Origin: Linnemannia schmuckeri
Taxonomy: Eukaryota > Mortierellomycota > Mortierellomycetes > Mortierellales > Mortierellaceae
Assembly: GCA_029449235.1 (NCBI GenBank)
Contig: JANATG010000005.1
Span: forward strand, 868,001 to 932,000
Length of the DNA stretch: 64,000 nt
Direction of reading: 5' to 3'
The notes under the pieces were generated by a model. The model saw nothing but the letters and a program-made list of their open reading frames with translations. It was not told where the DNA came from and ran no database searches. Positions within the stretch are counted from its first letter, which is position 1. Every line of letters begins with the position of its first letter. Below are positions 33,001 through 44,747 of the stretch, piece after piece. The position numbers were made by a program, and so were the translations under genes.

Positions 33001-35204
33001 TAAACTGGAAGATTGGTAGTTCCTTTCGCTTCTCAAATAGCTTGATATGGTTGGGACGTTTTAAACGCTGCTGCCAGTTCTCCTGCAATGCCTTTCCAGC
33101 AGATGCGATAATAACTTCCTTGTCCTCCTCCGAATCAGTATACTGATCCTGAGTCTCGATTTGCTCCGCTGTACTCTGGGCTCCCTGGCTTGCTCTCTGA
33201 GGCAACTTGGCCGTCAACGCCTTGATGAATGACAATCGGTCTCCATCGACTGCCTTCTTGGCCAACCTTCCTGCAGATTCCTTCTCGTCAATCCACTCTA
33301 GCCACAGATCACGATATGTTGGAGGGAGCGATCTATAGAGCGGCAGTGGCGTCAGATCGTACAGCATCTTTGTCGCAACATAGTTTTCTGCTTCAGTCAT
33401 GTTCTCACATCCCTCATCGACCATCTCGGCAGAGCTGACGCTCCCGCTTCCCCACACAACTGTCACCATCGCCATCGATGCTGCAGGAACTGATCGAGGA
33501 GCCTTTTTGTATGTGATCTTGACATGACGATCCTTCTTGCGGCAAAACTCTGCCAGGACCACCTTGGGAGATCCACCACTCCATGATGGATTAGCCATCT
33601 GACGCTGCCTGACTAGTGGCTGCTCTTCCGCAGGGGCAGTTGTGCTAGGTCCATCCTCTAAATCCCACATTGATCCCATCATGTCACCTCCTTCTTCGCC
33701 ATCAACGGAGTTCTCCTTCCTGAGTGCCTCCTGCTCCTTCTCCTTCTTGCGCTTGGACTTTTTCGCCTTCTTTTTGTCGTCAATGACCCGCTGTTTCAGC
33801 ATTTGCTCCGCCATCTTCTTGTTAAAAGTGAAGTCGAGATCGAGATCGTTCAGTTTTGAGTTGATGGTGTCGATTTTCCGGGAAATAGCCTTCCGATCTG
33901 CTGGCAGATCTGCTTCCGCGAGAGCTTGTGTTAATTCCGTGAGAGTCGTCCTGAAATTGACATAACGCTCATTGGGATCCTGTGCCTCTTCCTCCGAATC
34001 CTCCTACATTGTCTCAAGTCAAGTAATGGAGCGTTAGCTCATCTCAGATCTGAGTAGTCATTGCAGTGACGCTCATCCGTAATGTAACCTATCACTTACA
34101 GCAAGAGCGGCCTGCAGGATCCATTGCTTCTCGCTCTCTCCCGTATTCGACGTCGGCATGGGTTCTGGTACAGGGTCTGGCTTTGACGTGGCAGCTTGAT
34201 CCTGAGGGTGACTGGGTGGCAATGACATGGTGGCGGATGCTGGTAATGATGGGGTATGCACGAATGGTTGCGACGCATGGACTGAGATCTTCATCTCTAT
34301 GAACGCATTGAAATTTCTTAGTTATTTTATTGACGCGATGTGGATACTGTGAACACGCTATGAGAGCAATTGGACGCTGTAACATTACCTTCGTCATGGT
34401 ATAGTTTATCGGCGAAGCCTCTGGGGAGTTTATCAGCGTCAAGGTGCATGCACAGCTATATTGCAGGTAGAAAGATCGCAACCACAATCAACCATTTGTC
34501 ACACAAGGCATGCTTGTTCGTGCTGATTGTTGAGAAATACGCATGAGAACAAGACCTTACCCAGTCCAGCGCGTCTTCTGACTCTCCTGTATAAGTATGA
34601 CTGAGTGCCTCTTCGACATCTGCCTTTTCGAACCCAAGGCGAATCAGAGCAAGATATGTGACATTGAGCTTTGACACCATCTGCTCATTACTCAGGTACA
34701 CGTTTGGTTGGAATGCACCTACATAGCTCGAAATCATTATAGCGTAAATACTACGTTAGTGAAGGATAAAAAAAATCGACACTAATGTATACCAAGCAGA
34801 GTCTTAGTTCATCTGCGCTATGTAGTAAACGCAAACTTACCTGCATCCTTGGCCTCAACCTCCTTCAATAATCCAATGACGTTATTCTCAAGATTGGCCT
34901 CCATCTTAAGGACAGGCAACGTGTCGACGTTGATCTTTTGGGTTTGTCCAAGGAACGCGTCAACCTTGCGCAGGGAAAGACTCTCGATTCGCTCGGCCAA
35001 CGATACGAATTCATCCTCGGGTTCCTCCTCTTCTGCTGCGGCTACAGTTTCTGCCATAAGTCCTGGTGGTGGTGGTGTTGGCTCGACAGCGGGCTTTGGT
35101 TCTGGTTCTGACTCTGCCACTACGGGTTTTACCTTTGGAATAGATGTCGTTGCGAATCCTCTAGAGGCTGCATTCGCATACTTGTTCTTCTTTTTGGGTG
35201 GCAT
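30057..35204 (-). CDS. DHX29: DHX29-type DExH-box RNA helicase
   Basis: Nine exons (35204-34841, 34718-34561, 34455-34389, 34296-34100, 34003-32693, 32596-32451, 32361-32171, 32088-30335, 30230-30057) sum to 4362 bases, or 1453 residues. The N-terminus is Lys-rich (MPPKKKNKYANAASRGF), then a UBA-like block (IRLGFEKADVEEALSHTY ... DALDWLCMHL) around residues 150-205. The helicase core has GETGCGKST (about residue 613), DEVHER (about 720), MSAT and QRRGRAGRVQEG. HA2 and OB-fold C-terminal domains follow. DHX29 binds the 40S subunit and helps initiation on structured mRNAs. A fungal UBA-containing DEAH helicase such as Ucp12 is the same broad group. The introns are GT-AG. Confidence 0.88.
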
Positions 35205-35584
35205 GTTGTGTATGTGTCTAGTCGGAATGGGATGTGAGGGCAAACGAAGAGAGAGTGATGTTTTGCACATTCAACTCCAATAAGAGGCTGATCTTTTTTT
35301 TTTCCTGCCCGCAGTTTCACCACGTGACCGTAGGCCGTCCTTTTTTATTTAATTTTTTTTACACGCGTCGCGGTTGAGCAAAGGAGGAGGAGGGCTGAAC
35401 ATCCAGCCAATCCTGATCAAACTTGCCTGCCATCGTATGGCCCCCGGGATTTGATAAAACCATTCTTCAGCGCTCGTGCTGGCCACTGTATCCGAGTACG
35501 ATCGATCCATCCCTAGTCCTGCTCTCCGGATCTGTGTCACCGTGCATTGAGTCGATCGTCTTTTTCGACTTGGAAAGGTGTCCT

Positions 35585-38059
35585 TCAAAGGTTTGCAGAT
35601 CCATTTCTGAACAATGCGACTTTCGCAAGTCCTCCGTAAACATACAGCAATGGGCTGGCAGGGCCTGAGAGAACGGAGTGAAAGTTCTGCAGGAACGTAG
35701 AGTCGTCGATTAGACCATTAGAGGCGGGAGAATGTCGGACATTGTGGCTGTCGCTGCAATGGAAGGTATCCATGGCTGCGCTTGTTTCCTGTGGCTCGTC
35801 GTGTATGTTTGCTTGGTGTTCTGTGGGATGGTGGAGATGATAGAATGTCTCTGGATTTGGGTGTGGCTCTGACGGGTCGATTCCTGCCGCAATCATTGCA
35901 CTAGTGTCGTTCACATCGAGAATGGATCTGCCTGAATCCACCAGCGTCCAGTCGTCGGTCCCTGCGAACCCTGAATGAATACCGCATTGGCTTTTTAGAA
36001 TGTTGACAGCATCTGGGCCACCAGTGTGACGTATCTGCGCTTGAATCTCTTCCTCATCCTGATTACCCTCCTCCTTATAATCGACAAATCCAAATCTATC
36101 CCTGGCCTTGGACAGAGCCGACAAACAAGACCGAGAGATCGCCAAGGCTAGGTCGTCATCATCCACCACGAAGTTCTCAATAACTTGCCGCCAGATAATT
36201 CGAATATCAGCCGAATACAAATCGTGCTCAGGAGTGAGTTGAAAGACAGATCCGTCTGGATTTCGCAGGCCGCGCGATCGAACTCCTCTAGTAGCAGCAA
36301 TCATCTGAGTCCCTGTTTTGCCTCTTTGGATACTGGTGGTAACAATAGGCGTTGTGAGCTGACCATAATGAGGTAGAGCGCGTACGTTATCCTGTAGACT
36401 TGTCGGACAACGGTGGCTCTTGGATCGGGCAAAGAAAAAAGGGCGGTTCCAGTCCTCTGAGAGAAAAGAATAGATGCTGTTGGCCATGGAAGAGATGCCC
36501 GATATTGCAGAGTTGCATGACACCATAGAGACGACACTGAGTCGATTTGGCACCTGAGCAATAGGCGAGAGGAATCTGGATGAACGACGGCTATTGGGCA
36601 CAGAATTCACATTAGATCGAGGAGACATGTACGAGTGTCCTTTTCGTGCGATGCTGCTTGCAAGAGTGGACAAGGTAGATCCTGCATGAACAAAGAGATA
36701 GATCGGTGAGGAAGATACGGATGCATGGCCGGCGGTAAGACTGTTGGTTCGTCGCAGCGGACTTGGTGCTTGACTGTGGCAAGGACTTCTCTGCCTTAAG
36801 TAATGACTTGAATATTTCCCTCTTTCGTCCTTGCGGACCAGTTCCAGATTTTGGAGTAACTCTCGAAGGACTTCCGGTTCCTTACTTTCATACTTGTTCC
36901 AGTGGAAGGCAAATCGAGACTTGGGTGTCAGTGTCGGGTTTCCTCCCTTGCGTGTTGACTTAACGCTTGGTATACGAGCGCTGATCGTCCGTCGTAAGGA
37001 CAGTCGCAATTCGATGGCTTCGTCGTTAAGAGGAACGACAACAACTGCAGTAGCTTGAGTAGGTATCAAAGAAGTGCTGCGAACATGAGAAAGTGGTGAC
37101 GACAGACGAGTGATCCTCCATCCCTGCACCTGCGCTCGCCGTCGCCGATTCACCCTTTCCAAAAGTGACTCCTTCATCTTTCCACCTTGACCCTGTCTCT
37201 TATCACCAATGCCTTGCTGAGTGTACGCCCTTCGGATTCTGACAACTTCCACTGGTTCAGTAATGCGACCTTCAGTCATCTTAGGCATTAGGTTTGGTCG
37301 CCTTCGAAATCTTCCAATCGACTTTAGTCTCTTGAGTCCCCGTCGGTGCAGCCGTTCGCGATGTCGAGATTCATCAAGGTCCGTGGTTGTATAAATTGAA
37401 GCCCTGTTGAATTAGTTGGCTGGCGCAACAACAGGGGCGTGCAAACAGTCTTGGTTGGAAATGGGAACTTTGCTAGTCGTTCTGGCCGTATGGTTTGAAT
37501 ATAATTGTTGTGATGTTGCGGATTGTGGTGTTGGTCGCCAGTAGGTGTGATGTCGCGGAGGTGAGTAACTTGGTGCTCATCGTTGTTGGAGATGTGATGG
37601 CATTTCTTTTTGGATCTGGTCCATGGTTCTTTGACAAGCTGACCGACTATGACCGTAAAAATGCGCATGTCAATCGTGCGCTGCTTGATTTGAGTTCCCA
37701 GCTGTTCCCAAATCACAATGAAAGAGATCACGAAAAAGTGCGCTGTACTTACAACTACGCAGCGACTACTTGATGTTTCAAAGAGTCTTCGAGCGCTGCA
37801 CAGGACTTTGTTCGTGATGACAGGCATCGTTGAACGGAGGATGCTCATCAGCAGAAATCCCGACGTTAATGCCTTACTCCGCGGTTGAAATAGAATGAGT
37901 ATCAACCACGTTCTCTCTTGCGCCTTCCTCCCCTATTCTTTCCTCTTCCTCACTCGATATAAGGTCAAGATTGTGTTTTGTGTGCAAAAAATCAGTACCG
38001 AGCGAAGAAAGAGTGCTCAATCTTGATGGCGATACTGTTGACGTGTTGGAGATGGGCAT
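35585..38059 (-). CDS. Unrecognised protein, multi-exon (5' splicing unresolved)
   Basis: The main exon runs from about 37403, after an ACAG acceptor, to a TGA at 35585: roughly 605 residues, open throughout. It begins with a very basic stretch (RHRERLHRRRGLKRLK). It has Ser- and Arg-rich low-complexity segments, an acidic patch (NFVVDDDDLALAIS), and TDDWTLVDSGRSILDVNDTSA. No transmembrane helix or catalytic motif stands out. A likely first exon is 38059-37878 (MPISNTSTVSPSRLSTLSS...), ending in a good GTAAGG donor. One or two small exons between 37878 and 37403 must link them, but I could not fix their borders. I do not recognise the family; a disordered regulatory protein restricted to these fungi would fit. 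Coding status is likely, function unknown. Confidence 0.5.
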
Positions 38060-38808
38060 ATTGTTAACTTGAGTCTCGAGGCTAATAGATGGTTCTGAGT
38101 GCCGCCAAGTCTCTGTCGCAGGGAGGAGTTTGGTGGAAGTGAAGCCAGGTCGAGTAAAACGATCAGTTATCAGAGTCTGAGAGAGAGAGCAGGTCTTGTT
38201 GCGCTGAAACGGAGGTTGAACCAGTCATGTCACGCAATGATTTGTGAGCGACGTTTGTCTTTCGTGGGCGTGGGTAGAAGGTAGATGGTGGCTGCATAAA
38301 ATATTGCAGGGCGCGTCCGTGAGGCGTTCATTCGCTGCAGCAGATCAAAGGAGGAGATGGAGGCAAAGGAAGTGGAGAGAGTGGAGAGAGTGGAGAGGGT
38401 GGAAGTAAGGGGGACGACCAGGCAAGAACTGCTATTGTAGTCTATGTGATATGGAGAACATGCTGATGCATAGTTGGTAAGGGAAGGAGAAAGAAAAATG
38501 AGAAGGAGCGACAGAATCGAAGAATGCTTGTCTTAAGCTATTTATCCAGGCCACAAAGAAAGGAATCGCCGATTAATGCCTTCTTAAGCCCTCTTCAGGC
38601 ACTTCTGTTCATTTGTTTCTTCAAGGGCTATGGATGCAGAGAAAAACGAACAAAGAAGAAAGCCTTTGCTCGAGGCTACATTTTTTAAGGATCCCTTTGA
38701 ACTCGTATTTGAGCATATGAGTGAACAGTAGTTTTGTATGCAAGTATGGACTATGTAGCAATGGCAATGGCAGAAGGATGTGGAGTGGAGTGAGGCGGCC
38801 AGAGTAGG
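38060..38808. other. Intergenic between two minus-strand genes
   Basis: No coding frame. It contains three tandem GTGGAGAGA units near 38370-38398. It holds the 3' region of the membrane-protein gene and the promoter of the 35585-38059 gene. Confidence 0.45.
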
Positions 38809-41568
38809 TTAAATGTATCCGTACCCAGCCACATCACCTTGCTCCAGCCCTTGCAGATCAATCTCTAGGTGAATTGGAACATCTAATGCATATGGATCAT
38901 ACTCCACTTCAGGATTCACTCCTGGATGCTCCAACCGGCCAACTACCCCACTACCTATCACCTCCTTTGCACCTCCACCGTCAACATCCATCCCGGCACT
39001 CATACCCTCTTCTTCATCTATAATTTCGCCAATCTCTTCCTCTCCTTCTCCTTCCTCTTCATACCCTTGCTCGTACCCTTGATGGTAGTCATCATAGTCG
39101 TATCCCTCATTAATATCCTGATCGTAATACTCGTCCTCCTCGCCTTCCTCCCAAGATGGAATCAGTGGCCGGAGCGGGGCTGGAGGCATGGTCGAGAGGT
39201 ACTCGATGTCCATCTCGGAAAGGACTCGGGCTGGCTCACCATCCTCTTCGTCTGGATGCAGGACAATGATGGGGATCACAAGAGGCGGTGGTTGAGGGAG
39301 AGAGTCTGCTGTTGGTAGTGTTGGAGGTTGGCGTTTCTTTTTCGAAAAAGTGCTGACGAGACTGAACGGTACCGAGGAGTTGCTCGAGAGGGGACTTGAT
39401 GGGCCCGATTCATCTGCGTGGTTGTTGTTGCTGCTGTTGTTGCGGTTCCGCCAGTACTGAAGCGGGATGGAGGCAAGACTGGGTTTAGGACGCGGTGGAG
39501 GGGTAGGATGAGTGGTGAACTGTACATTGGAACGGTCGGATGATGTAGATGATGTTGTGCTGGTAGAATGGTCGCTAGAGTAGGGGTGTGCGTCAGGAGT
39601 GTTGGGCTGCATTGCTGGCGAAACAAATTGGCTGTGGTGTTCGTAGTGGTTCAGATCATTCTCGTCTCCAGAATAAAGCGAGTAATGTGTCGGCTGGTTC
39701 AGGGAAGATCGACGTCCTGGCACTGTAGGCACGTGGTTGGGGCACTTCAAGGGTGCTGCTGCAGAGTTAGCTCCTTGCTGGCGCGAGATCCACTCTTCGT
39801 ACGAGATTTGGCTGGGCTGCGAGTAAGGGTCTTCTCTTAGCTCGCTCGAAAGGTTGACGCCACTGTCACTGGTAGGGTTCAATGCCAGCTCAGTCAAAGC
39901 ACCCTCATGTCCACCATCCTGTTCTGACACGCCGAACTCATCCAGTGTGGTTGTAGCTGATAGTGTCGGGGACTTGGGCGAAAAGGTTGGAGATTCGGCT
40001 CTAGTGTCAGAGTCCGTTTGTTCAGACTCATGGCTCGCCCTGATCGTAGTCTCCTTGGCGTGACATGCCTTGAATGTCTCCTTGGCGAGACCGGCCTTGA
40101 AGGCCTCCTTGGTGTGACCTGCCTTGAAGGTCTCTTTGGTGTGACCTGCCTTGAAGGTCTCTTTGGTGTGACCTGCCTTGAAGGTCTCTTTGGGAGCCAA
40201 GTCCATAGAAATTGGTTGGACAGCCTTGAAGATCATCTCCGATAAGGACTCTCCCGGCTGGTCAAACAACATGTCGCCCAATCCGTAGTGATGGTTGGTG
40301 ATGAACACTGTCCTCGCTTCCAAAACGCCTCCATTTGTCACTGCGGACACTGGCTTGGTCAGATTCGCAAGTGTCGTGTCAGAGTCCTTGCTGATGTCAT
40401 CCCTGAAGGTAAGCACCACCTGCGATATTCTCTTGTCCTTGGGGAAGATTATGATATTGCTATCCTGACTGGATCGTTGCTCTTCTGAGACCCACGATTT
40501 CTCAGGTTCCTGCATCTCGTACGTGCCATAGCTGTGATCGGCATGTCGATTCATGAGTGTGTATTTTTGCTGCTGCTGTTCCGATGTGCCGGCTCCATGG
40601 GAGGGAGAGTCGAGGGGCGCAACACCCGACTGTCTGAAGCCCATGAAACTGCGACTCGACCGCTTGCTTCTCCTCTGTCCCTCCCAGCTGTACTGCGTGC
40701 CTTCCAGACTGTGAGTCGCAGATTCCCTCTTGGGGTCCTGAATCTCGAATCCATGGGTCACGTCATCGGACACGACAACACGCAGGCAGACAAGGCAGAC
40801 CAGCGAGAACAGCCATGAGCAGGTCTGGATCACGTAGAGGACAGGTACGGCGATTTTGAGGGTGTATGACTGGCCTTCGGCGATTTTTTGACCTTGGAGG
40901 AGGGTAGGATCAATCGTCTCGTGCGGTAGCGTAATCAAACCACAGATAATCAGGGTGTGTGTTACTGCAAGGAGGTTCCAGACACCAACAAGAGTAGCAT
41001 ACTGTCATTTTGTTATTGTTGTTGTTGTTGTTGTTGTTATTGTTGTTGTTGTTGTTGTTGTTGTTATTGTTGTTGTTGGTGTTGTTGAAGTCGATCGAGT
41101 GAGATGCAATAATTATATAATAAAAAAGGGGGCGAAAGGAAAAAAGATGCAATTAGTTTTCTTTTTGTGCGTTGAGTGGCACAAGAGTCAGATAATATTT
41201 TTTTTATGCATTCGTGTAAATAGAAATGTAAACACAATAGAAGCATGTCTGTGGAGAGAGTTAAATAACGTACAGAATACAGATAGCCAAGACTCATCAT
41301 ATGAGCTGCTCCAATGCCAACACAGACAAAGCATAGACCAAACGCTGTAAGAATGGCCCCGATCCAGGCACTCGAGTCTGCAAGCAGAGACGTCAGAACA
41401 ACCAGGGCAGTCTATCATAGAAAAGTGCGATTTGGTCAGGGCACTGCTGCTTGATGCTGAGATTGTTTAAATTGCAAATTAATTGTCGCACATGAGATCT
41501 CTCTTCATAAAGCTTACCGCTTGAAGCCACAATGATCCGTGGAGGAATCCATTTGGCCGAAAGCCCAT
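38809..41568 (-). CDS. Four-helix membrane protein with long disordered C-terminal tail
   Basis: Three exons (41568-41518, 41411-41274, 41001-38809) give 793 residues. The N-terminus MGFRPNGFLHGSLWLQ leads into four hydrophobic helices: TALVVLTSLL; AILTAFGLCFVCVGIGAAHMM; YATLVGVWNLLAVTHTLIICGLI; and VLYVIQTCSWLFSLVCLVCLRVVV. The remaining 650 residues form a polar tail with a tandem nine-residue repeat, proline-rich stretches and an acidic end rich in Asp, Glu and Tyr. The layout suggests a plasma-membrane or endomembrane protein with a cytosolic scaffold tail. I do not recognise the family. Splice phases and total length are consistent, so the gene structure is fairly secure. Intron 2 holds a GTT/GTTATT microsatellite. 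Confidence 0.65.
40047..40192 (-). repeat. 27-bp coding minisatellite (nine-residue repeat KETFKAGHT)
   Basis: Five units encode KETFKAGHT and near variants (KEAFKAGLA, KETFKACHA), followed by a decayed copy. Three adjacent units are almost identical, which points to recent expansion. It lies in the cytosolic tail of the four-helix membrane protein. Confidence 0.85.
41011..41087. repeat. GTT/GTTATT microsatellite in an intron
   Basis: About 77 bases of TTG repeats interrupted by TTATTG, next to the acceptor of intron 2 of the four-helix membrane protein gene. On the sense strand it is AAC-rich. Confidence 0.9.
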
Positions 41569-42054
41569 TGTGTGTGATGTCGAGGAAGGTTGAAGGTGGG
41601 ACGACTGTGGGCGTGGGTTGGGTGTGGCCAAATGCTGTCTCTGACGAGGTGAGTTGAGGAATGAAGGTGTTGTTATGGAAATCTGAGGGGTTCAGGATGG
41701 GTGAAAAGCCCGTGATAGGCTGATTGGATATATAGTTGAATAAGGTAGAACTTGACGATGATTAAATAGAGAGTAGGTGCGTGATGAAGAGGTGTGTCAA
41801 GTCCAAGGGTATGTTATTGTTCGATCTCGTTCGTGGATGGAGAGGGTTGCAAGTTGTAGTCGTAGAGTCAGAGAACCAAGGTGATGAGTTGAGAGAAGAG
41901 AGGGCGAAGAGGGTTGTTGTTGTGTGAGGGCGTTTGCGTGTGCAAGTGTGTGTGATCGTTACATGGGATGTGGTTTTGTGGGCAAGGTGGAGATGGAAAG
42001 GTGGATCTAGTTGCTGTCAGTCTTGCACTCTGGCCAGCTTCAATGGGACGGGAG

Positions 42055-42165
42055 AGTGGGAGAAAGTGAGTGAGTGACTGAGAAAAAAAGAGAGAGAAAG
42101 AGAGAGAGGGAGAGAGTGAGTGAGTGAGAGAGAGTGAGAGAGTGAGAAAGGGAGTGGATGAAAGA
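42055..42165 (+). repeat. Polypurine GA-rich tract
   Basis: About 110 bases of almost only G and A, with repeated GAGA and GTGAGTGA units. It lies upstream of the membrane-protein gene. Such mirror-like purine tracts can form triplex or GAGA-factor-like sites; no function is shown here. Confidence 0.7.
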
Positions 42166-44582
42166 AGGGCGGGACGATGGGGACCGGAAGTGAAAGTGAG
42201 GAGGCAAAGAGCAAAACGATAGCGAATGGCGGGAAGAGGACTTCATTTCCAGAACAAGAACAAACAAGCCTGGTACCGTGATCTGTTCTCTTCCTCATGT
42301 CTCTCTCTTTATTTGTTTCCTGTTGTCGTTGTTGTTAAGATGGACCATCTCGCACCTTTTTGTTATTTGTGCCTTGGCCATCTCTCACAATGCGATATCA
42401 TCACGACAAGAGTAGACAAAAAAAAAACAAAGGCTCACCTTGTTCCTGTTTCCCGCCTTTTCCCTCTCTCGCAAACGAGAGCCTTGACTCTCGGGCCATT
42501 TGTTAATGGCCGTCAAGAGGCGCTTGTGCTGTTGTCGTCTCTAAAATTGACTGGTTCAGCAAATAAAGGGTGAGCGCCATCAGCGCGTCTTTATCAAACT
42601 CCTATCCAGTCCATGGTTCCCAAGCACAGGTTGGATAAAGTGGACACTCGCAGCCATGTATTTTTATTCTCCCCTTCCTCGCTATAACTATCATTCGTTC
42701 AGTCTCTCATTCTTTCTCTTTCTTTTTTTCTTTCTTTTTCTTTTTGACTTGAGAGCGTCCTGTCCCATCTGTTTCTCTTGTTGTTCTCACCCTTGCTCTC
42801 TCTCTTTCTCTCTCTCTATCTCTCTCCTTCTTCATGATCTTAGTCATTGGCTGAAAGGGGGGATGGACGGGACGACTTCACCTTCGATATGATGTTTTGT
42901 CCGTCTCCGTGCTTTGTCTGACATCAAACCCAAAGGTTCAACAACCTCCTTTTTTATCCTAGCGAATATGTGCCCTCACATATTGCTATTAGCCTAGCTT
43001 ATTGTCGCACCTTTACTAGCCCGGCGGAGGTGTGATGTGTTCTCTGTAGTCTCCGTTGATTGCCACAGGAGAATAAAATAAATAGCAACAGGGGGAAGGT
43101 GTGTCAAAAGGTCAATACGACGATCCAGGAATGCAATGACAGACTATCTTGTCCCTGGCAGACAGCAAAAAAAGAAGTGAAAGAATTTGCGGTGTGCCTT
43201 GCTAATGGCTCTATGCATGCATATACTTTTGAACTTCATTTGCATCCTGGACAATTAAAATCGCTGACAAAAAAATAAGAGTAACATATATTTGCAAACA
43301 AGAGGAATTGCTGAGCATTAAAAAACGAGAGCCAACTCTTCAGGGAAGAGACAGGGAAGAGACAGGGATGGGACAAAAGGTTGTCCACCCTAGAAACATG
43401 ATTGATAGGTGAGAACGAATAATGCACAAGGCACACCTAAACCACGGTTTGTGATACAAGGAAAATGCTGGATTAGTCAAGAGAATTTGAGCAAGTCGGA
43501 ATGTGGCCTGACCGTCCATAGCTTGTCCTCTGCAATCCCATTCTTGTGCACCAAAGCCTCTGAGAGGCTGACATATGTGACTAGTTGATGTACGGGATAG
43601 AACGGACAGACCATGGTCTTCTATGGCCTTTTTTACCAGAAGTGGATGATCCGCAACAATTGCATTAGTGATTGCCCATGTGAAAGAAAAAAAAACAAAT
43701 GAGTGATCGGAGAAGGTAGAAAAGAGCCAAGTAGGTTCCAACTATGGAGAGCAATACAATTAGTGTGTGGATTGACTACTCCACTCCTCTCTCACACACA
43801 CACTCACTCACTATCCAACCATGTTGGACAAGCAAACTTCCAAGACAAGTGGAGACCGATAACCTTACCGCCGGCCCTGTGGCGCGATTCACTCTGAGAG
43901 CCGGAAGGGGACCAGGGAGGTAGTTAAGGATAGGGAGACAGATGATATATGCACATGTACGGCAGCCAGAAGGAATGGTCTATCTTTGCCAGACTATCAC
44001 ACCACCCCGGTTGACCATGAGACAAGTTGGGCCACTATTGACTCCGACAAGCAGGAAGAGTGCAGTTCGAATGGGTACTTGAAGGATAGAGCAACCTATG
44101 GTACCGTTCGAATAGTGGCCAGTTTTGATAGCATAGATACGTTTGTTGGATGCAAACACAGTCATGAGACGCTTGTGGTGGCGGCCAATCATGGTTCTTG
44201 ATCACTGATGGTACCTGAATTGTCGATGTGAAACAACTGTCAGTGAGGCCGTTCCTGGAGGATCAAAGAAGCAATGTGAATACACAAAAGAACATGAAAA
44301 TAATAATAATATTTGCAAGGTTCACAATGATTGATGAGAGCGATAGCAGAGAGAGACCTCGGAGGAACGAACCCAAAAGGAGCATCCGCCGTATGTGATT
44401 ATACGACGTCGTTTTCTACTTTTTACTCTTGGCCTCGCTTTAATTTCTTGTCCTTCTTCCTTATGTTACGACCCTCCTCCTTTACCCCACCTCCTCCTCC
44501 TTCCACCCGCCACCACTTCCTCCCCTTTCCTTGTACACATCCTTTCTCTACTACTCTCTAACGACCAATACCCGACCTTGTT

Positions 44583-44583
<1 letters not shown>

Positions 44584-44626
<43 letters not shown>
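44584..44626 (+). repeat. T43 homopolymer upstream of acyltransferase gene
   Basis: An uninterrupted run of 43 T, 122 bases before the ATG at 44748. It may act as a nucleosome-excluding dA:dT tract, or its length may partly reflect assembly error. Confidence 0.9.
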
Positions 44627-44627
<1 letters not shown>

Positions 44628-44747
44628 TCTTCTTCTTTTCTTATACCAGCAACAACAACGCAAGGCTTCCCACCAACACCTCACTCAACCAACAACTAAA
44701 CAACACTCATTCCAAACTTACACACAATAAAGCAACAATAATCAGCC

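Larger units (their letters stand above)
41569..44747. other. 3.2-kb region without a supportable gene, between divergent membrane-protein and acyltransferase genes
   Basis: It contains a long purine tract, pyrimidine-rich stretches (about 42700-42835) and a 43-base T run close to the acyltransferase start. Open frames at about 43340-43741 and 43980-44192 (minus) have no recognisable protein character. I see no RNA gene. Confidence 0.4.

Noticed and set aside
37324..37905. Separate 193-residue protein on the minus strand
   Set aside because: It overlaps the probable intron and exon region of the unrecognised 35585-38059 gene and has no protein character of its own.
41011..41087. CRISPR-like array from the regular GTT repeat
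   Set aside because: It is a simple microsatellite without spacers, and this is a eukaryotic genome.
43340..44192. Small minus-strand genes between the membrane protein and the acyltransferase
   Set aside because: The frames are short, unlinked by good splice sites and carry no recognisable motif.
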